NCBI GenBank assembly: GCA_037043455.1
Contig: JAWPHD010004473.1
Coordinates: 62,001-126,000 of the forward strand
Direction: 5' to 3'
Length of the DNA: 64,000 nt
Origin: Cyrtodaria siliqua
Lineage: Eukaryota > Mollusca > Bivalvia > Adapedonta > Hiatellidae
Shown: one piece after another, positions 28,101-43,100 of the stretch
Layout of the letters: every line of letters starts with the position of its first letter
Numbering within the stretch: the stretch's first letter is position 1
The notes under the pieces: model-generated
Databases searched by the model: none
Told to the model about the DNA's origin: nothing
The model's input: only the letters and a program-made list of their open reading frames with translations
Made by a program: the position numbers and the translations under genes

Positions 28101-31100
28101 AGTTTGTTTTCGTCCAACTGAATCGCATTGCGCATGTCCGATAAAATCGTAGTTCTCCGGCAGGAATAAAAGGCTTGGCAGCATTTTATTCAAGATATTG
28201 TTTTGATCATAATTAATAATTTGCAGAACTGGAATACGAACCTTGTTGCTTCTTAGAATATTCATAAAATAGCTTTGCATACATATAAATGCAGTAATAT
28301 TGAGTATTTAATATTTTACATTAAAAATCGCGTAGATATAGGTAGTGCCTCTTTAAAGTTAATAGATTTCTACTTTAGTTTGAATTACACATTTATGTTA
28401 TACATACTATGCAGTTTGATATACATTACGTAAACTGTAGTTATTGTGTAATTTGGCAAATCAAAAAAAGTTGTTCCATTTCATGCCTAACAGTCTAGAC
28501 GATAGATGCACATTGTAGCTGACCTTTTAGCTAAAAATATATTTCTGGGAATCTGGTCCTTGGTAAATAATTATTAGGTTGATAATAAAAGTATAAGATC
28601 GGCTTTGAAATTGATGCAAAATTAATTAAAGTTTTTTAAACGTTGTAAGAACGCACCCAGTACTGCTATTGATAGAGGATTGTACTAAATGAATGTGATT
28701 ATCATTTATTTAGAATTCATTTGCATCTATTAAGCGATTTCGGAGCAGATCAACTGTAGGTTGCATCGCGCATTTTCCGGAAGATTCGGTAAATTTAGTA
28801 GCGACTAAGACTTATTGTTCAATGATGGGTAGGACCAGTAACAAGTATTTGCACAAATAATTCATCATAAACAATTGTACTGATACATTACTTATCAATT
28901 AAAATCAGTATAGATATTATATAGAGTATATGTCTCCGAAACCGCCTCTTACTCTCCGAATCCGCCTCTTACTCTCCGACACCGCCTCTTCATAAAAAAT
29001 GATCATTATTGTTTTCAATTTATATTCGATAGAATTGTTTTCATTGAACGATGAAAGATAGGTGATTTCAAAATCATAGAACTCATTCGTGGGCAGATTT
29101 CTCATAAAACAGCAGAAAAACGGAGTAAAAACCATGTCCAGTTGAGAAAATTACACTCGTCGATTGACTTATGAATTTTCTACAGACTACAATTTTCAAT
29201 ATATTTTGAAATCAACACATGAAACAGGATGGGAAAACATTCCAACATCGTACCACGTTCCCCGATTTTTGAAAAATATCGAGTTAGGGCCGAAAAAATC
29301 GAAAATATTAAATTCACACTTACCGTTGCTGCTTCAATTTACTCTCCGCAACCGCATCGGAAGTGTCTCCGAAACGTCGTATTATCACCTCTTTTTGGAG
29401 GCGTTTGCGGAGTCTAGTAGGCGTGTACTTGCTACGAAACTACTATTATGATGAATTAATATATACAGCATTTTAGGGTATAATGATGATATTGTCTCTC
29501 TCACATGATTACTGATCTCTTGTACCCCAACAAAGAAAACCCTTCCTTTTTATAAGGTCCCTTCCAAATAAGGGGTTAGCATGATCGTAAATATTGGTAT
29601 GCTAACTCATTAATCTAATAAGGACTGCTAACACATTATAAATCTTATAGCATCTACAAATAAGGAATGCTAATACATAAATCATATATAGCATTAGCAA
29701 AAGCCTGGTTGCTAGAGCATCTCCCAAATAAGGGATGCTAACCCTAAATTCTGATCATCAGCATTAGCCTGAGTTAGCCCTGCAGAGAGATACACAGACA
29801 CAATGTCCTCCATATTCAGGCTTGAATACTGGTACCTGTACAACATTACAACAATATAATAATGTGGTGATGAGCTGTTAAACAACATTCAATTCAGTAT
29901 GATGCATTACTCATCTCTAGGTGCTCTATAATACTTAACAGAACATAACGCATACCAGGTTATCATGTTTTGGTAATTTTAAATATATTAAAATTTGATT
30001 GAAGTATTGAATATATACAGTTTGGGATGAAATATTGAAAGTTTACAATGTTTGATGACATATTTAATGCCCAAGGTTTAGTGCACTTTATCAAAGAGGG
30101 TCGAAGTGGGTCAGTTGACTCATTTCATCACCTGCCCAAGTGTAAAATTAGAATCTTATAAAGATATTTACCAATAATATATCAATAAGTTCTACATAAT
30201 GGAGCTCAATGGACAGTTTAATAGGAGTTGGGAAGAAACTTTTGATGCATTAAGAAATGTTATAAACCTTTTGAAAAACCTTTGTATTAAGAAGTTGAAT
30301 AAGATCTAAGAACGTTTTAATATACTGTTGAATATCTTAATTTAAAAGAGAAAGACTAAACAAACAGTAGAGAAAAATGAAAAGAAAAAAACTTGAATGA
30401 TTTTTTATTACATGATAATAATATTACATTGTGTTTTTTTTATATTCAAACTAACAATACAACAATGCACTAATTTATTGTATAGACCGCTTACCCACAA
30501 TGCAAAGTATAATATGCAATACATCATGTAAGCACTCAAAAGAAATGGAAATTTCTATATTCATTACGTGGTCCCACCTTAATACCATTTAAGCAATGGG
30601 AAAGCTATATTAACAGGCTTTCATAACGGATTTTTCGATAATAAAACATGTTTAAACACATTTGTACTGAAAAAATGAGATAACCTTTTTAAAATTACCT
30701 GTTAAATGTTTTAATTTTACAATATGCAAACATTTTAAACCGAAATTAAGGTTTTATTTCATACCCCAGCCAACCCCGTTTTCGCTTCTTGGAGATGGGG
30801 TTGGATGGGGGTATGAAGGTTAACACCCGGACCACATAATGGGTAACTCATGAGTATAATGGTATCTATTTCTATTTCATGCATGTTAATCTTTAATTTG
30901 TAATATATTATGGATAAAGATGAACTTTTAAATATTGTTCTTGGTTGGTACAACAACAACAACAGGTATAAAAAGGTTTGGTTTACTTTTCCTGGGATTC
31001 TTACTGATGGCAGGAGGTATACTGGCTGTATATCAGATATCTGATTTTTATGTTGGTTCTTATCAAAACTAAGTCATCTCATAAATATTTTTGCTGGTAG

Positions 31101-34100
31101 AGAAGCTTACCCCTTTGCCATAAATATTCTGTGTTTACATTGTTCCTATTCTCAGTAACGTCACGTGACCGTTACTAAATATAGACTGAATTGGGCCGGT
31201 GGTCCGAGCTGAATGTAGTGGTTTAAATCGTCATCTTCAGATTAATACCGAATAACCCATATTTCGTATAATGAAAACTTGTGTAGTTATTAATTGAAAC
31301 ATAAGTATACCATTGCATTTGAATATATAAAACAAAATACAATTTTTTTTTTTTAGAAAAGAGTTATATCTACAATTTAAAATGATTTTTTAACTTTACC
31401 ATCGGGCATAATTTACTTCACTTGAATGGTTTAATTTAAAGGGAAATAACTGATTGCTAATTTAAAATTGATTGACATGTACTCCTCTCCCTTGGCTGAT
31501 TTTTGGGAATGTAAAATTGATTCAATGGTTAAACATAGAGGGCCAGCTATTTTAAAAGGACATTTTCCTGCACATGCCCATTAGTGCGTAATTCCCTCGA
31601 TTGTAATTTGTTTATAACGGTATTTATGTAAAAGGGGTTTGAGAGTGTATGTTAACATGTCTAAAATATGTTTTCCTCTCCAATCGTCTGATGATAGTGT
31701 GTAGTGATTTATAAAGTGAGGTCGAAAAACAATCACAACATTGAGCGTTTTATTGATAATGACGAAATCTGATGAATGGTGATAACTGGTACACGACCAG
31801 TACAGTACTGGTAAAACAAAGTGAACTGGGGCTATACGTTGTCTGTAACGTCGCGCTGCATAACACATTTTCGTTGCATTGCATCCCGTCAGATACCATC
31901 ACATCACGTAAAACATTTTTATTACTTGCATTTCTCAAACAGTTTTGAATAGGTTGTTCCCAAACTTCATATACGCATAACCACTGATGACCTTTAATGT
32001 CCTTATATATCACCTATTGTTCATTGCCTCATTTATTACAGAATTATGACCCTTTGTTTGACTTAGAATTTAAGCGGGGAGCGGGTATTCATCCCATTCA
32101 GTGATAGTTCTCCAGAAAAAATGGGGTGGTCTGCCTCTACCACAAAAAAAAAGACCACAAAAAAAACACACCATCCTATAGCTATATGGCCTAACATGTG
32201 CTTAAAATGATGTAAACACCATTCAAACAAACTTGTCCTGGGACATGGCCTCTCTATATCGATTACACTATAGTATTTAAAGTGCTTCTCGTCGACCTGC
32301 TGACATGTCAACCTAATTCTATATTTAGCTCATGATTTGAGCAAAGCAATTGGTCATTGCCAATAAATGAAATGGAATTGTAATTGATATGTTTTTCAGT
32401 ATTTGAAATGTTTGTAGTAGCATCAGTATGAGGACTTACTGAAACTATTATCAATACTACTATGACAATCTTGTTTTAGCAATCATCAATTCTTTGAATT
32501 GAAACAAAATATATCAGTGACACCTATATTTGAGCTATCCATGCAGTCAAAACTGAATCTAAACTTAACAGGGTGTCAAACTTTTGATGCCCAAGTTTTA
32601 TGACCTGCATTGTTCAACAACTTTTATTATTTGACACCTTTTTATTCCACCAAGAAGGGTGCATGTAGTAATCGCATTGCCCGTCCGTCCATTTGTTTGT
32701 TTGTCCGTCAGATACAATCATGTCTCAGCCATAACTTTGAAAATACTGAAGAGAATTTCAAGAAATTTCAAACAAATATTAATCACAGTGAGAAAGTATG
32801 TCATTTGCAAGAATCAGGTCCTTATCACAAAGGTCGAGGTCACACTTGTGGGGTCAAAGTGTGTGTTTGTCTGTCTGCAACAGTCATTTCTCAGCCAGTG
32901 TTTGTCTATCTGCAACAGTCATTTCTCAGCCAGTGTCTGTCTGTCTGCAACAGTCATTTCTCAGCCATAACTTCTGAAGGGAATTTCAAGAAACTTCACA
33001 CAAATATTAATCACAATAATGAAGTGTGTCACACAGAAGAATCAGGTCCTTGCCTGAAAAGGTCAAGGTCACACATTGAGGTCAAAGGTCAAATGAACCT
33101 TGTGAGCATTTGTCACTTACTGGTGACCTTTCTTGTTGGGTATCTAGAAGTAGGCATTTTACGAAGTGCATACACTTTGAATTATATTTGTAACATTGTA
33201 GAAGCACCATTGCAAGGACTTATTGAAACTATTGGAAATGATTGCCCAGTAACTGTTTTTCAAAGATCGGTTAACTTAACCGAGCGTTAAGTCAAATTTC
33301 AAATCTCTCTGAATTTCCGATAAATGAATATTTCTACCAGAAATTGTGCATGTGAAAGCATCATGTTAAGAAAAATTTCAAAAATTAAAAACTTTCAGAA
33401 GTCCAAAACATGTTTAATGAGAAAATGTACTTTGAACCTTTACACTAACTGAGGATTAAGCTAACAGATCTTTGCCAATATGCATGTTGATTTTTACCAG
33501 TGAGTTGATAACGAAGAACGTTTCACAGATGTGTGACTCAAACCAATTTGATATGTCAGAGTATGTGAAGCCACAATTAAGTCTATCTATCACATAAAAC
33601 ATTTTATAAATATTGTATCTTAGAAGTAACCAATTTTTAATTTTGAAAATATTCTATAGATTCTATAGTATTTTATTCTGTGCAGTAGTTTTTGTATTGC
33701 TTGTAACCATGATAGTTTAGTGCTACCCAACTTTTTCAACCAATCAATTGCCTCAGATTTTCAAGTTGTCTCAGATTTTCAAATGCTTGTTATTCATGAA
33801 GATTTTATTACCATCAAAGCTCTCACATTTCATGGTTTAGAGCTGGACCTGTATAGAGGCTATCGATAAAAGTATGGTAAGCACTAAGTCGGTCGCTACA
33901 CTCCCTCCCTTTCGATTTTTTATGGTGAAGATTTCTCTTCATAGCCTTTATCCTAAAATTAGGAGTGACAATGAGCCATTCATGCATATTCCAATGTACC
34001 TAGCAGACACAGTACAATTTACCATGTACCTAGCAGACACAATACATGGTACCATGTACCTAGCAGACAAAATACACTTTACAATGTATCTAGCAAACAT

Positions 34101-37100
34101 AATACACTTAACATTTACCTAGCAAACACTAGAATTATATTTTCATTTCAGTAATGTGCAGACGACGGGTATTAAATCAAACGTAAACCGCACAAAATAT
34201 GGATGAGTGTTAATATCACTTCTTTTATATAAAGACAAATCCAATGTAATGTTTGCAAAGTACATGTCCACAGAACCCCGCAAAGATACTTAAATTATGA
34301 ATATCCAATGTAATGTTTGCAGGACAAGATTCAAATCGCAACGGCAGTGCACGTACCGATCCTCAGTCGGGAAAGGGTATGAACAATGGCAGCGTACGTT
34401 TTGAAACCTCTGCAGGAAAGAACATGACCAATGGCAGCTCCCATACTTTGCCCGTGTTGGGGAAGAATGTCTCTAATGGTAGCTCCCATAACGAGCCCTT
34501 GTCGGGGAAAAGTGTGTACAGCATGGCGGACAGTTATGACTCCGGCGTCGGTACGTCCGGTAACTACATGCCGGAGATGTCACCATTATATGAAGTCGAT
34601 TCACAGTACGGTAAGTAGATGGAAACAGAGTCCATGCGGAAAATATACAATTGTTTCAAGTAATTATTTTTTCTCTCAAGTGGCTCTTTTTTAAGATCAC
34701 CTGAGCCGAAGGCTCAAGGTGATCTATTGGAATCACTCTTCGTCCGTCGTCCGTCCGTCGTCTTCGTTGTTAACTTTTCTTCAAACAACTTCTTCTCAGA
34801 AATGGCTTAGCCAATTTTGACCAAACTTCACATGTATGATCCTTAGTTGAATGACTTTTAGATTTATTAAAATTAGGTCAGCTCATCATCCAAGATGGCC
34901 ATATATAGTTGAAACCTTAAAAAATCTTCTCAAGAACCACTGGACAGATTTCAACAGTTTTTCTTTTAAAATGATCGCCAGTGCCTAGACTATCAAGTTT
35001 ATACAAATGAAGTCCCCGGGGTCAAAAATTGCCATGCCCTGGGGATCCAAAGTTTGTATATTGAGATTTTGCATGTTTTTCATAGACTTATATAGGAAAA
35101 AACTTTAAAAATCTTCTTCTCTAAAACCACTAGGCACAGAGGTCTCATGTATTACATGTAGCATGAGCTTATTGTCCTCTACTAAATTTGTTCAAAGGTG
35201 ACCTTTGGGTCTAATTTGGCCCCACCCTGGGGGTCACAGTTTTACATAGACTTATATAGGAAAAAAAACAAAATTCTTCTCTGAAACTGCAAGAGCCAGT
35301 TGTTTAATATTTTGCATTTGCTATAAGCTTATGGTCCTCTATCAAGTTTATTCAAATAGTGACCCTGACGTCAAATTTGGCCCCACCCCGGGGGTCACAG
35401 TTTTACATAGACTTGTATAGGAAAAAAAAAAATCTTCTTCTCTGAAACTACAAGAGCCAGGAGGTTTAATATTTTGCATTTACTATAAGATTATGGTCCT
35501 TTACCAACTTTGTTCAAATAATGACCCTGGGGTCACATTTGGCCCCGCCCCGGAGGTTCATAGTTTTACATAGGCTTGTATAGGAAAAAACTGAAAAAAT
35601 CTTTTTTCTCTGGAACTTCAAGAGCCAGAGGTTTAATATTTTGCATTTTTTATAAGCTTATGGTCCTCTACCAAGTTGTTTAAATGGTGACCCTGGTGTC
35701 AAATTTGGCCACGCCCCGGGGATCACTGTTTTACATAGACTTATATAGAAAAAAAATCTTCTATGAAACTGCAAGAGCGAGAGGTTTAATATTTTGCATT
35801 TACTATAAGATTATGGTCCTTCACCAAGTTTTTTCAAATGGTGCCTCGCGGGGTCACAGTTTTACATAGACTTGTATGGGGTTAAAACATAAAAAAATAT
35901 TCTTCTCTGAAATTGCAAGAGCCAGAGGTTTAATATTTTGCATTTGCTATAAGCTTATGGTTCTCTATCAAGTTAGTTCAAATGGTGACACTGGGGTCAA
36001 ATTGTGACCCTGGGGTCAACTTTGGCCCCGCCCTGCGGGTCACAGTTTTACATAGACTTATATAGGAAAAACTACAAGAGCCAGAGGTTTAATATTTTGC
36101 ATTTACCATACTTTTGTGGTCCTTTACCAAGTTTGTTCAAATGGTGACCCTGTGGTCATATTTGGCCCCGCCCAAGGGGTCATGTGTTTTACATAGACTT
36201 ATAAAGAGAAAAACTTACAAAATCTTCTTCTCTGAAACCACAATGCACACAGCTCTCATATTATATGTAGTCTCATGGGGTCACATTTGGCCCTGCCCCA
36301 GGTGTTACACTCTAGCGCCTTGATTTTGTATTTGATCTTTACCAAACTTAGTGTCTTTATATCAATGTTGTTATCACAACAGAGGCCACATTTCTTGAAC
36401 AAACTTAACCAAACTTGCACAGATTGTATATATATGACCATAAGATTTCAAAGAAGTTTGATAATGTGCATTACTCAGGTGATCGATTTAGGGCCATCTT
36501 GGCCCTCTTGTTTTATCACCTGCTGATAAATCAATAGATCAAGGTGATCTATTGGGATCACCCTTCATCCTTCGTCCGCCCGTCGTCGTCGTTAACTTTT
36601 GCTTCAAATGACCTCCTCAGAAACCGCTTGGCTAATTATTTTGATCAAACGTCACATGGATGATTCTTCGATGAATGGCCGCCATTACCATATATTGTCA
36701 AAACCTTAAAAAATCTTCTTCACAAGAACCGCTGGACAGATTTCGACAGTTTTTCTTTTAAAATGATCGCTAATGCCTAGACTATCAAGTTTGTTGAAAG
36801 AAGTCCCCGGAGTCAAAAATGGCTGCGCCCCGGGGATCCAAAGTTTATATATTGAAATTTTGCATGTTTTTCATAGGAATTATATAGGAAAAACTTCTTC
36901 TCTGAAACCACAAATGTATTACTAGTAGCATCAGCTTATGGTCCTCTATTAAGTTTGTTCAAATGGTGACCCTGGGGTCAAATTTGGCCCCTCCCCGGGT
37001 TTACAGTTTTAAATAGACTTATATAGAGAAAAAAATCCTCTTCTCTGAAACTGCAAGAGCCAGAGGTTTAATATTTTGCATTTGCTATAAGCTTATGGTC

Positions 37101-40100
37101 CTCTACCAAGTTTGTTCAAATGGTGACCCTGGGGTCGCATTTGGCCCCGCCACACTGTTCAAATGTTTATATAGTCTTCTATAAGGAAATGCTTAAAAAA
37201 TCTTCTTCTCCGAAACTGCAAGAGCCAGATGTTTAATATTTTGCATTTACTATAAACTTATGGTCCTCTACCAAGTGTGTTCAAATCATGGGGTCACATT
37301 TGGCCCCTCCCTTTAGGTCAGATGTTTTACAAAGACTTACATAGGATTTTTTTTTTAAAAATCTTCTTAGAAACAGCTTGGTCAATTTTGACCGAACTTC
37401 ACATGGATGATCCTTAGGTGAATGTTTTTCAAAGTTAAAATTAGGTAAACACGACATCCAAGATTATTTTTTTTAATAACTCTGGGAAGCTAAGGCCGTG
37501 GGTTCAAATTTCATGGAAGGTACTATTCTTTTTTTTTTATCATTATCATTTCCTATTTGGATGCATTTTCTTTTCTTTTTTTTATGTTTTTCTAAAGTTT
37601 GTATATAAAGATTTTGCATTATTTACATAGACTTATATAGGTTAAAACTTAAAAATCTTCTTTCTTTACATTTACAAGAGCCAGATGTTTAATGTTTTAC
37701 ATTTGCTTTAGGCTTATGGTCCTCTACCAAGTTTTTTCAAATGGTGACCCTTGTGTCACATTTGGACCAGCCCAAAGGGTCAAATGTTTTACATAGACTT
37801 GTATAGGGAAATACTTGTGATACTGGGGTCACATTTGGATATGCCCCATGGGTTGGTTTGAACAATATTTATTTCACAATGTTCACATATATTATATACA
37901 CATTATAATAGTAAGGATCTGAAAACAAGCTTATCAAAGCTTATATAAATTCATCTCCTTGAGGTTACATGTTTTACATAGACTTATATAGTCAATTCTG
38001 AACAAACTTCACATGGATGATCCTTAAATGAATGTTTTCCAAATTTGTTAAAATAAAATAAACGTGACATCCAAGATGACCACCATAGAAAAATCTTTGA
38101 ATTACTTCTTGTACACTGGGAAGCTACGGTTCAAATCCCACTGGAGGTAAAAAAAACACACTTTTTTAAATTCTTCATTTGTATTGTTTCTTGTTTGGAT
38201 GCGTTTTTTCTTTTGTTAATTTTTTTACAGTTTGTATATAAAGATATTGCATGTTTTATATAGACTTGTATATAAAGATATTGCATGTTTTATATACACT
38301 TGTATATAAAGGTATTGCATGTTTTATATAGACTTGTATATAAAGGTATTGCATGTTTTATATAGACTTGTATATAAAGGTATTGCATGTTTTATATAGA
38401 CTTGTATATAAAGGTATTGCATGTTTTATATAGACTTGTATATAAAGGTATTGCATGTTTTATATAGACTTGTATATAAAGATATTGCATGTTTTATATA
38501 GACTTGTATATAAAGATATTGCATGTTTTATATAGACTTGTATATAAAGATATTGCATGTTTTATATAGACTTGTATATAAAGATATTGCATGTTTTATA
38601 TAGACTTGTATATAAAGATATTGCATGTTTTATATAGACTTGTATATAAAGATATTGCATGTTTTATATAGACTTGTATATAAAGATATTGCATGTTTTA
38701 TATAGACTTGTATATAAAGGTATTGCATGTTTTATATAGACTTGTATATAAAGGTATTGCATGTTTTATATAGACTTGTATATAAAGGTATTGCATGTTT
38801 TATATAGACTTGTATATAAAGGTATTGCATGTTTTATATAGACTTGTATATAAAGGTATTGCATGTTTTATATAGACTTGTATATAAAGGTATTGCATGT
38901 TTTATATAGACTTGTATATAAAGGTATTGCATGTTTTATATAGACTTGTATATAAAGGTATTGCATGTTTTATATAGACTTGTATATAAAGGTATTGCAT
39001 GTTTTATATAGACTTGTATATAAAGATATTGCATGTTTTATATAGACTTGTATATAAAGATATTGCATGTTTTATATAGACTTGTATATAAAGATATTGC
39101 ATGTTTTATATAGACTTGTATATAAAGATATTGCATGTTTTATATAGACTTGTATATAAAGATATTGCATGTTTTATATAGACTTGTATATAAAGATATT
39201 GCATGTTTTATATAGACTTGTATATAAAGATATTGCATGTTTTATATAGACTTGTATATAAAGATATTGCATGTTTTATATAGACTTGTATATAAAGATA
39301 TTGCATGTTTTATATAGACTTGTATATAAAGATATTGCATGTTTTATATAGACTTGTATATAAAGATATTGCATGTTTTATATAGACTTATATATAAAGA
39401 TATTGCATGTTTTATATAGACTGTATATAAAGATATTGCATGTTTTATATAGACTTGTATATAAAGATATTGCATGTTTTATATAGACTTGTATATAAAG
39501 ATATTGCATGTTTTATATAGACTTGTATATAAAGATATTGCATGTTTTATATAGACTTGTATATAAAGATATTGCATGTTTTATATAGACTTGTATATAA
39601 AGATATTGCATGTTTTATATAGACTTGTATATAAAGATATTGCATGTTTTATATTGACTTGTATATAAAGATATTGCATGTTTTATATAGACTTGTATAT
39701 AAAGATACTGCATGTTTTATATAGACTTGTATATAAAGATATTGCATGTTTTATATAGACTTGTATATAAAGATATTGCATGTTTTATATAGACTGTATA
39801 TAAAGATATTGCATGTTTTATATAGACTTGTATATAAAGATATTGCATGTTTTATATAGACTTGTATATAAAGATATTGCATGTTTTATATTGACTTGTA
39901 TATAAAGATATTGCATGTTTTATATAGACTTGTATATAAAGATATTGCATGTTTTATATAGACTTGTATATAAAGATATTGCATGTTTTATATAGACTTG
40001 TATATAAAGATATTGCATGTTTTATATAGACTTGTATATAAAGATATTGCATGTTTTATATAGACTTGTATATAAAGATATTGCATGTTTTATATAGACT

Positions 40101-43100
40101 TGTATATAAAGATATTGCATGTTTTATATAGACTTGTATATAAAGATATTGCATGTTTTATATAGACTTGTATATAAAGATATTGCATGTTTTATATAGA
40201 CTTGTATATAAAGATATTGCATGTTTTATATAGACTTGTATATAAAGATATTGCATGTTTTATATTGACTTGTATATAAAGATATTGCATGTTTTATATA
40301 GACTGTATATAAAGATATTGCATGTTTTATATAGACTGTATATAAAGATATTGCATGTTTTATATAGACTTGTATATAAAGATATTGCATGTTTTATATA
40401 GACTTGTATATAAAGATATTGCATGTTTTATATAGACTGTATATAAAGATATTGCATGTTTTATATAGACTTGTATATAAAGATATTGCATGTTTTATAT
40501 AGACTTGTATATAAAGGTATTGCATGTTTTATATAGACTTGTATGTAAAGATATTGCATGTTTTATATAGACTGTATATAAAGATATTGCATGTTTTATA
40601 TAGACTTGTATATAAAGATATTGCATGTTTTATATAGACTTGTATATAAAGATATTGCATGTTTTATATAGACTTGTATATAAAGATATTGCATGTTTTA
40701 TATAGACTTGTATATAAAGATATTGCATGTTTTATATTGACTTGTATATAAAGATATTGCATGTTTTATATAGACTTGTATATAAAGATATTGCATGTTT
40801 TATATAGACTGTATATAAAGATATTGCATGTTTTATATAGACTTATATAGGGACTTAACAAATCTTCTTTTAAATTGTTAGCATGAAGTTTCGGGTTTAA
40901 ATTGCGGTTTGGGTTGAGGGTGTTGTAGTGTTTTTTATTATTATTAATGATCGCTTACCCCTTGGTCTATCATATTTGCTCATTTGAAGTCCCTGGGGTC
41001 AAAGATGGCTGCATGTATGTAGAGATTTTGCATGTTTGTACATAGACTTACATATGGAAAGACTTAAAAACATCTTCAATCAGCATTTGCGAGAGGACAA
41101 TTTTTTCATCATAGCAAAGATCCTCAGTTGATCGATTCAGGGCCATCTTGGCCCTCTTGTTTTTTCTTTCACATTTATTGTGTTGGTAACATTGAATTAT
41201 TGAACATTTTTCCCCCCAGATATATGCTTTCACCATCATAGAAATTATTTATCAAAGCAGCAATTTTAAATGGTCAGGTAGACCAGAAAGTGATTTGTTT
41301 ACAAACACAAAGAACTGTGATTTCTGATAATACAAGTTAATTTCCCAATGAACATGATGCAATTTAAACTGACATCAAGATGGTCGAAAGATATCAAGCT
41401 GGAATTGTATATCAGTTGTTTTAATATGAGTGTTTATACAGGTCATGACAGTCCTGATAAGACAGTGAATGCAAGCAATGGCGACCAGATTCATCACTCT
41501 AATGATGAGGAAAGTGTTGTTGATGATGATGACGATGATGATGGTGGCTATTGTGAGTTATACGACAAAGATACGTTAGATGTTCTGAAAGTTGAATTCC
41601 CACCATTTTACTTCTCCACTAATGGGTTATCCCGTCCCAGCACCCCAACAGAAGAAGACAGATCAAGGTGAGAAAGACAATATATACTATGTTTCTATAA
41701 TTTCTTCGTGAATGAGAAAATATTAAAAAATAAATAAAAATTAACTGCCAATTTGATATGCCCCTTTTCACCCCATGTACCTCAGTCTTATTCAGTTGTA
41801 CTGAAGTTTTATAAATGGCCTTACTGTCCGAAACCAAAAGCAGTCTTTAAAGTCCAGGTCGCAACCAGCTATAAAGAAGCTAAAGGATCTTATGAAAAGG
41901 TCAATTTTGAGAGGGAAAACAAACATTAATTGTGAGTTTTTGTTTTGCCATTTCGAAGAAAAAAAGAGACATAGGTGATGCTTTTCTGTGGGCAAAAGCT
42001 GCAGCATCAACATTCAACTTTTGAGTTTAGGTCACTTTCTCACAAACTGTTTGCACTTGACCTTTGAAGCTTTGCTTATAGTTGTATCTTGGGTGGTACA
42101 TTGCAATGTGAGAAAGCAAAAGCGGATGTGACCTTGACCCTCCCAGTAAAGGGCAGATAACTTAATAATTTTTACATTCAGCTTTTGCGTTTAGATCACT
42201 TTCTCACAAACTGTATGCACAAGACCTTTCAAACTTTGCTTATAGATAGGAAATAAAACTATAATTTATTGACATAACAATTTTTGCAGGTATTATGGTC
42301 TGGTTGAGAATGCCATAGAGCCGTATATGGTATCTACCGTAGAAGACGTGACATTGAAGGGAATATTTGGATTTGTGCCTCAAAAGCTGAGGAAATCCCT
42401 TCCTCAGGCTACCAAACACTTCCTATGGGTAAACAGCTTTATTAAATTATGCTTCTTGTACTGGCACTCTTAAGTTTGTAGTAAGTTTATGCTCCTCCCA
42501 AGATAGGAGAGCATCAGTATGTACATCCCCCCCACCACCCACAACTAGAAAGGTTTATTTTTTCAGGCTTGCACATCGTTTGTTGTCTATCTTCAACACT
42601 TGCTTTGTGTGCATACATACTAAAGGTTTATTTTATCAGCATTTATTAGGTATCACTGGAATCTTCAGATTTCTTACAACATACATGCTTATTTCACTTT
42701 TACCAAAAGTAGGTCATCTTGATCGACCTTGACCTATATCAATGTTTCATTGATTTCCGTTTAAACTTCTTGTATAGCTCTAGACGTGCTTGAATCCCAC
42801 TGGGAGCTCAACTTGTTAAGTGAGAAAGTTTCGATCTTTACGGATGGTGGGAGATATTATACACTACTGATTCTACCCAGGAAAAATGGGTGATCTGCCT
42901 GAGGCAATTGAAATAACTGTAGGAAAATATTTGATAATATGAGAAGGGTTGATCCTGGACCTAATGAGCTTGTCTGTTATACATTGTAGGAGATGGAGGA
43001 GGATCGCAGATTTAGCATCAAGAAGGCCATTCTGGACTACATCCTGTTGGATGACAAAGAACAAGAGAGACTCGGCATACCAATACCACCAAAGGTACGA

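Noticed and set aside
32610..33290. 226-codon ORF
   Set aside because: Composed of a triplicated 60-bp unit and type-F element text (SQPVFVYLQQSF repeats); not a gene.
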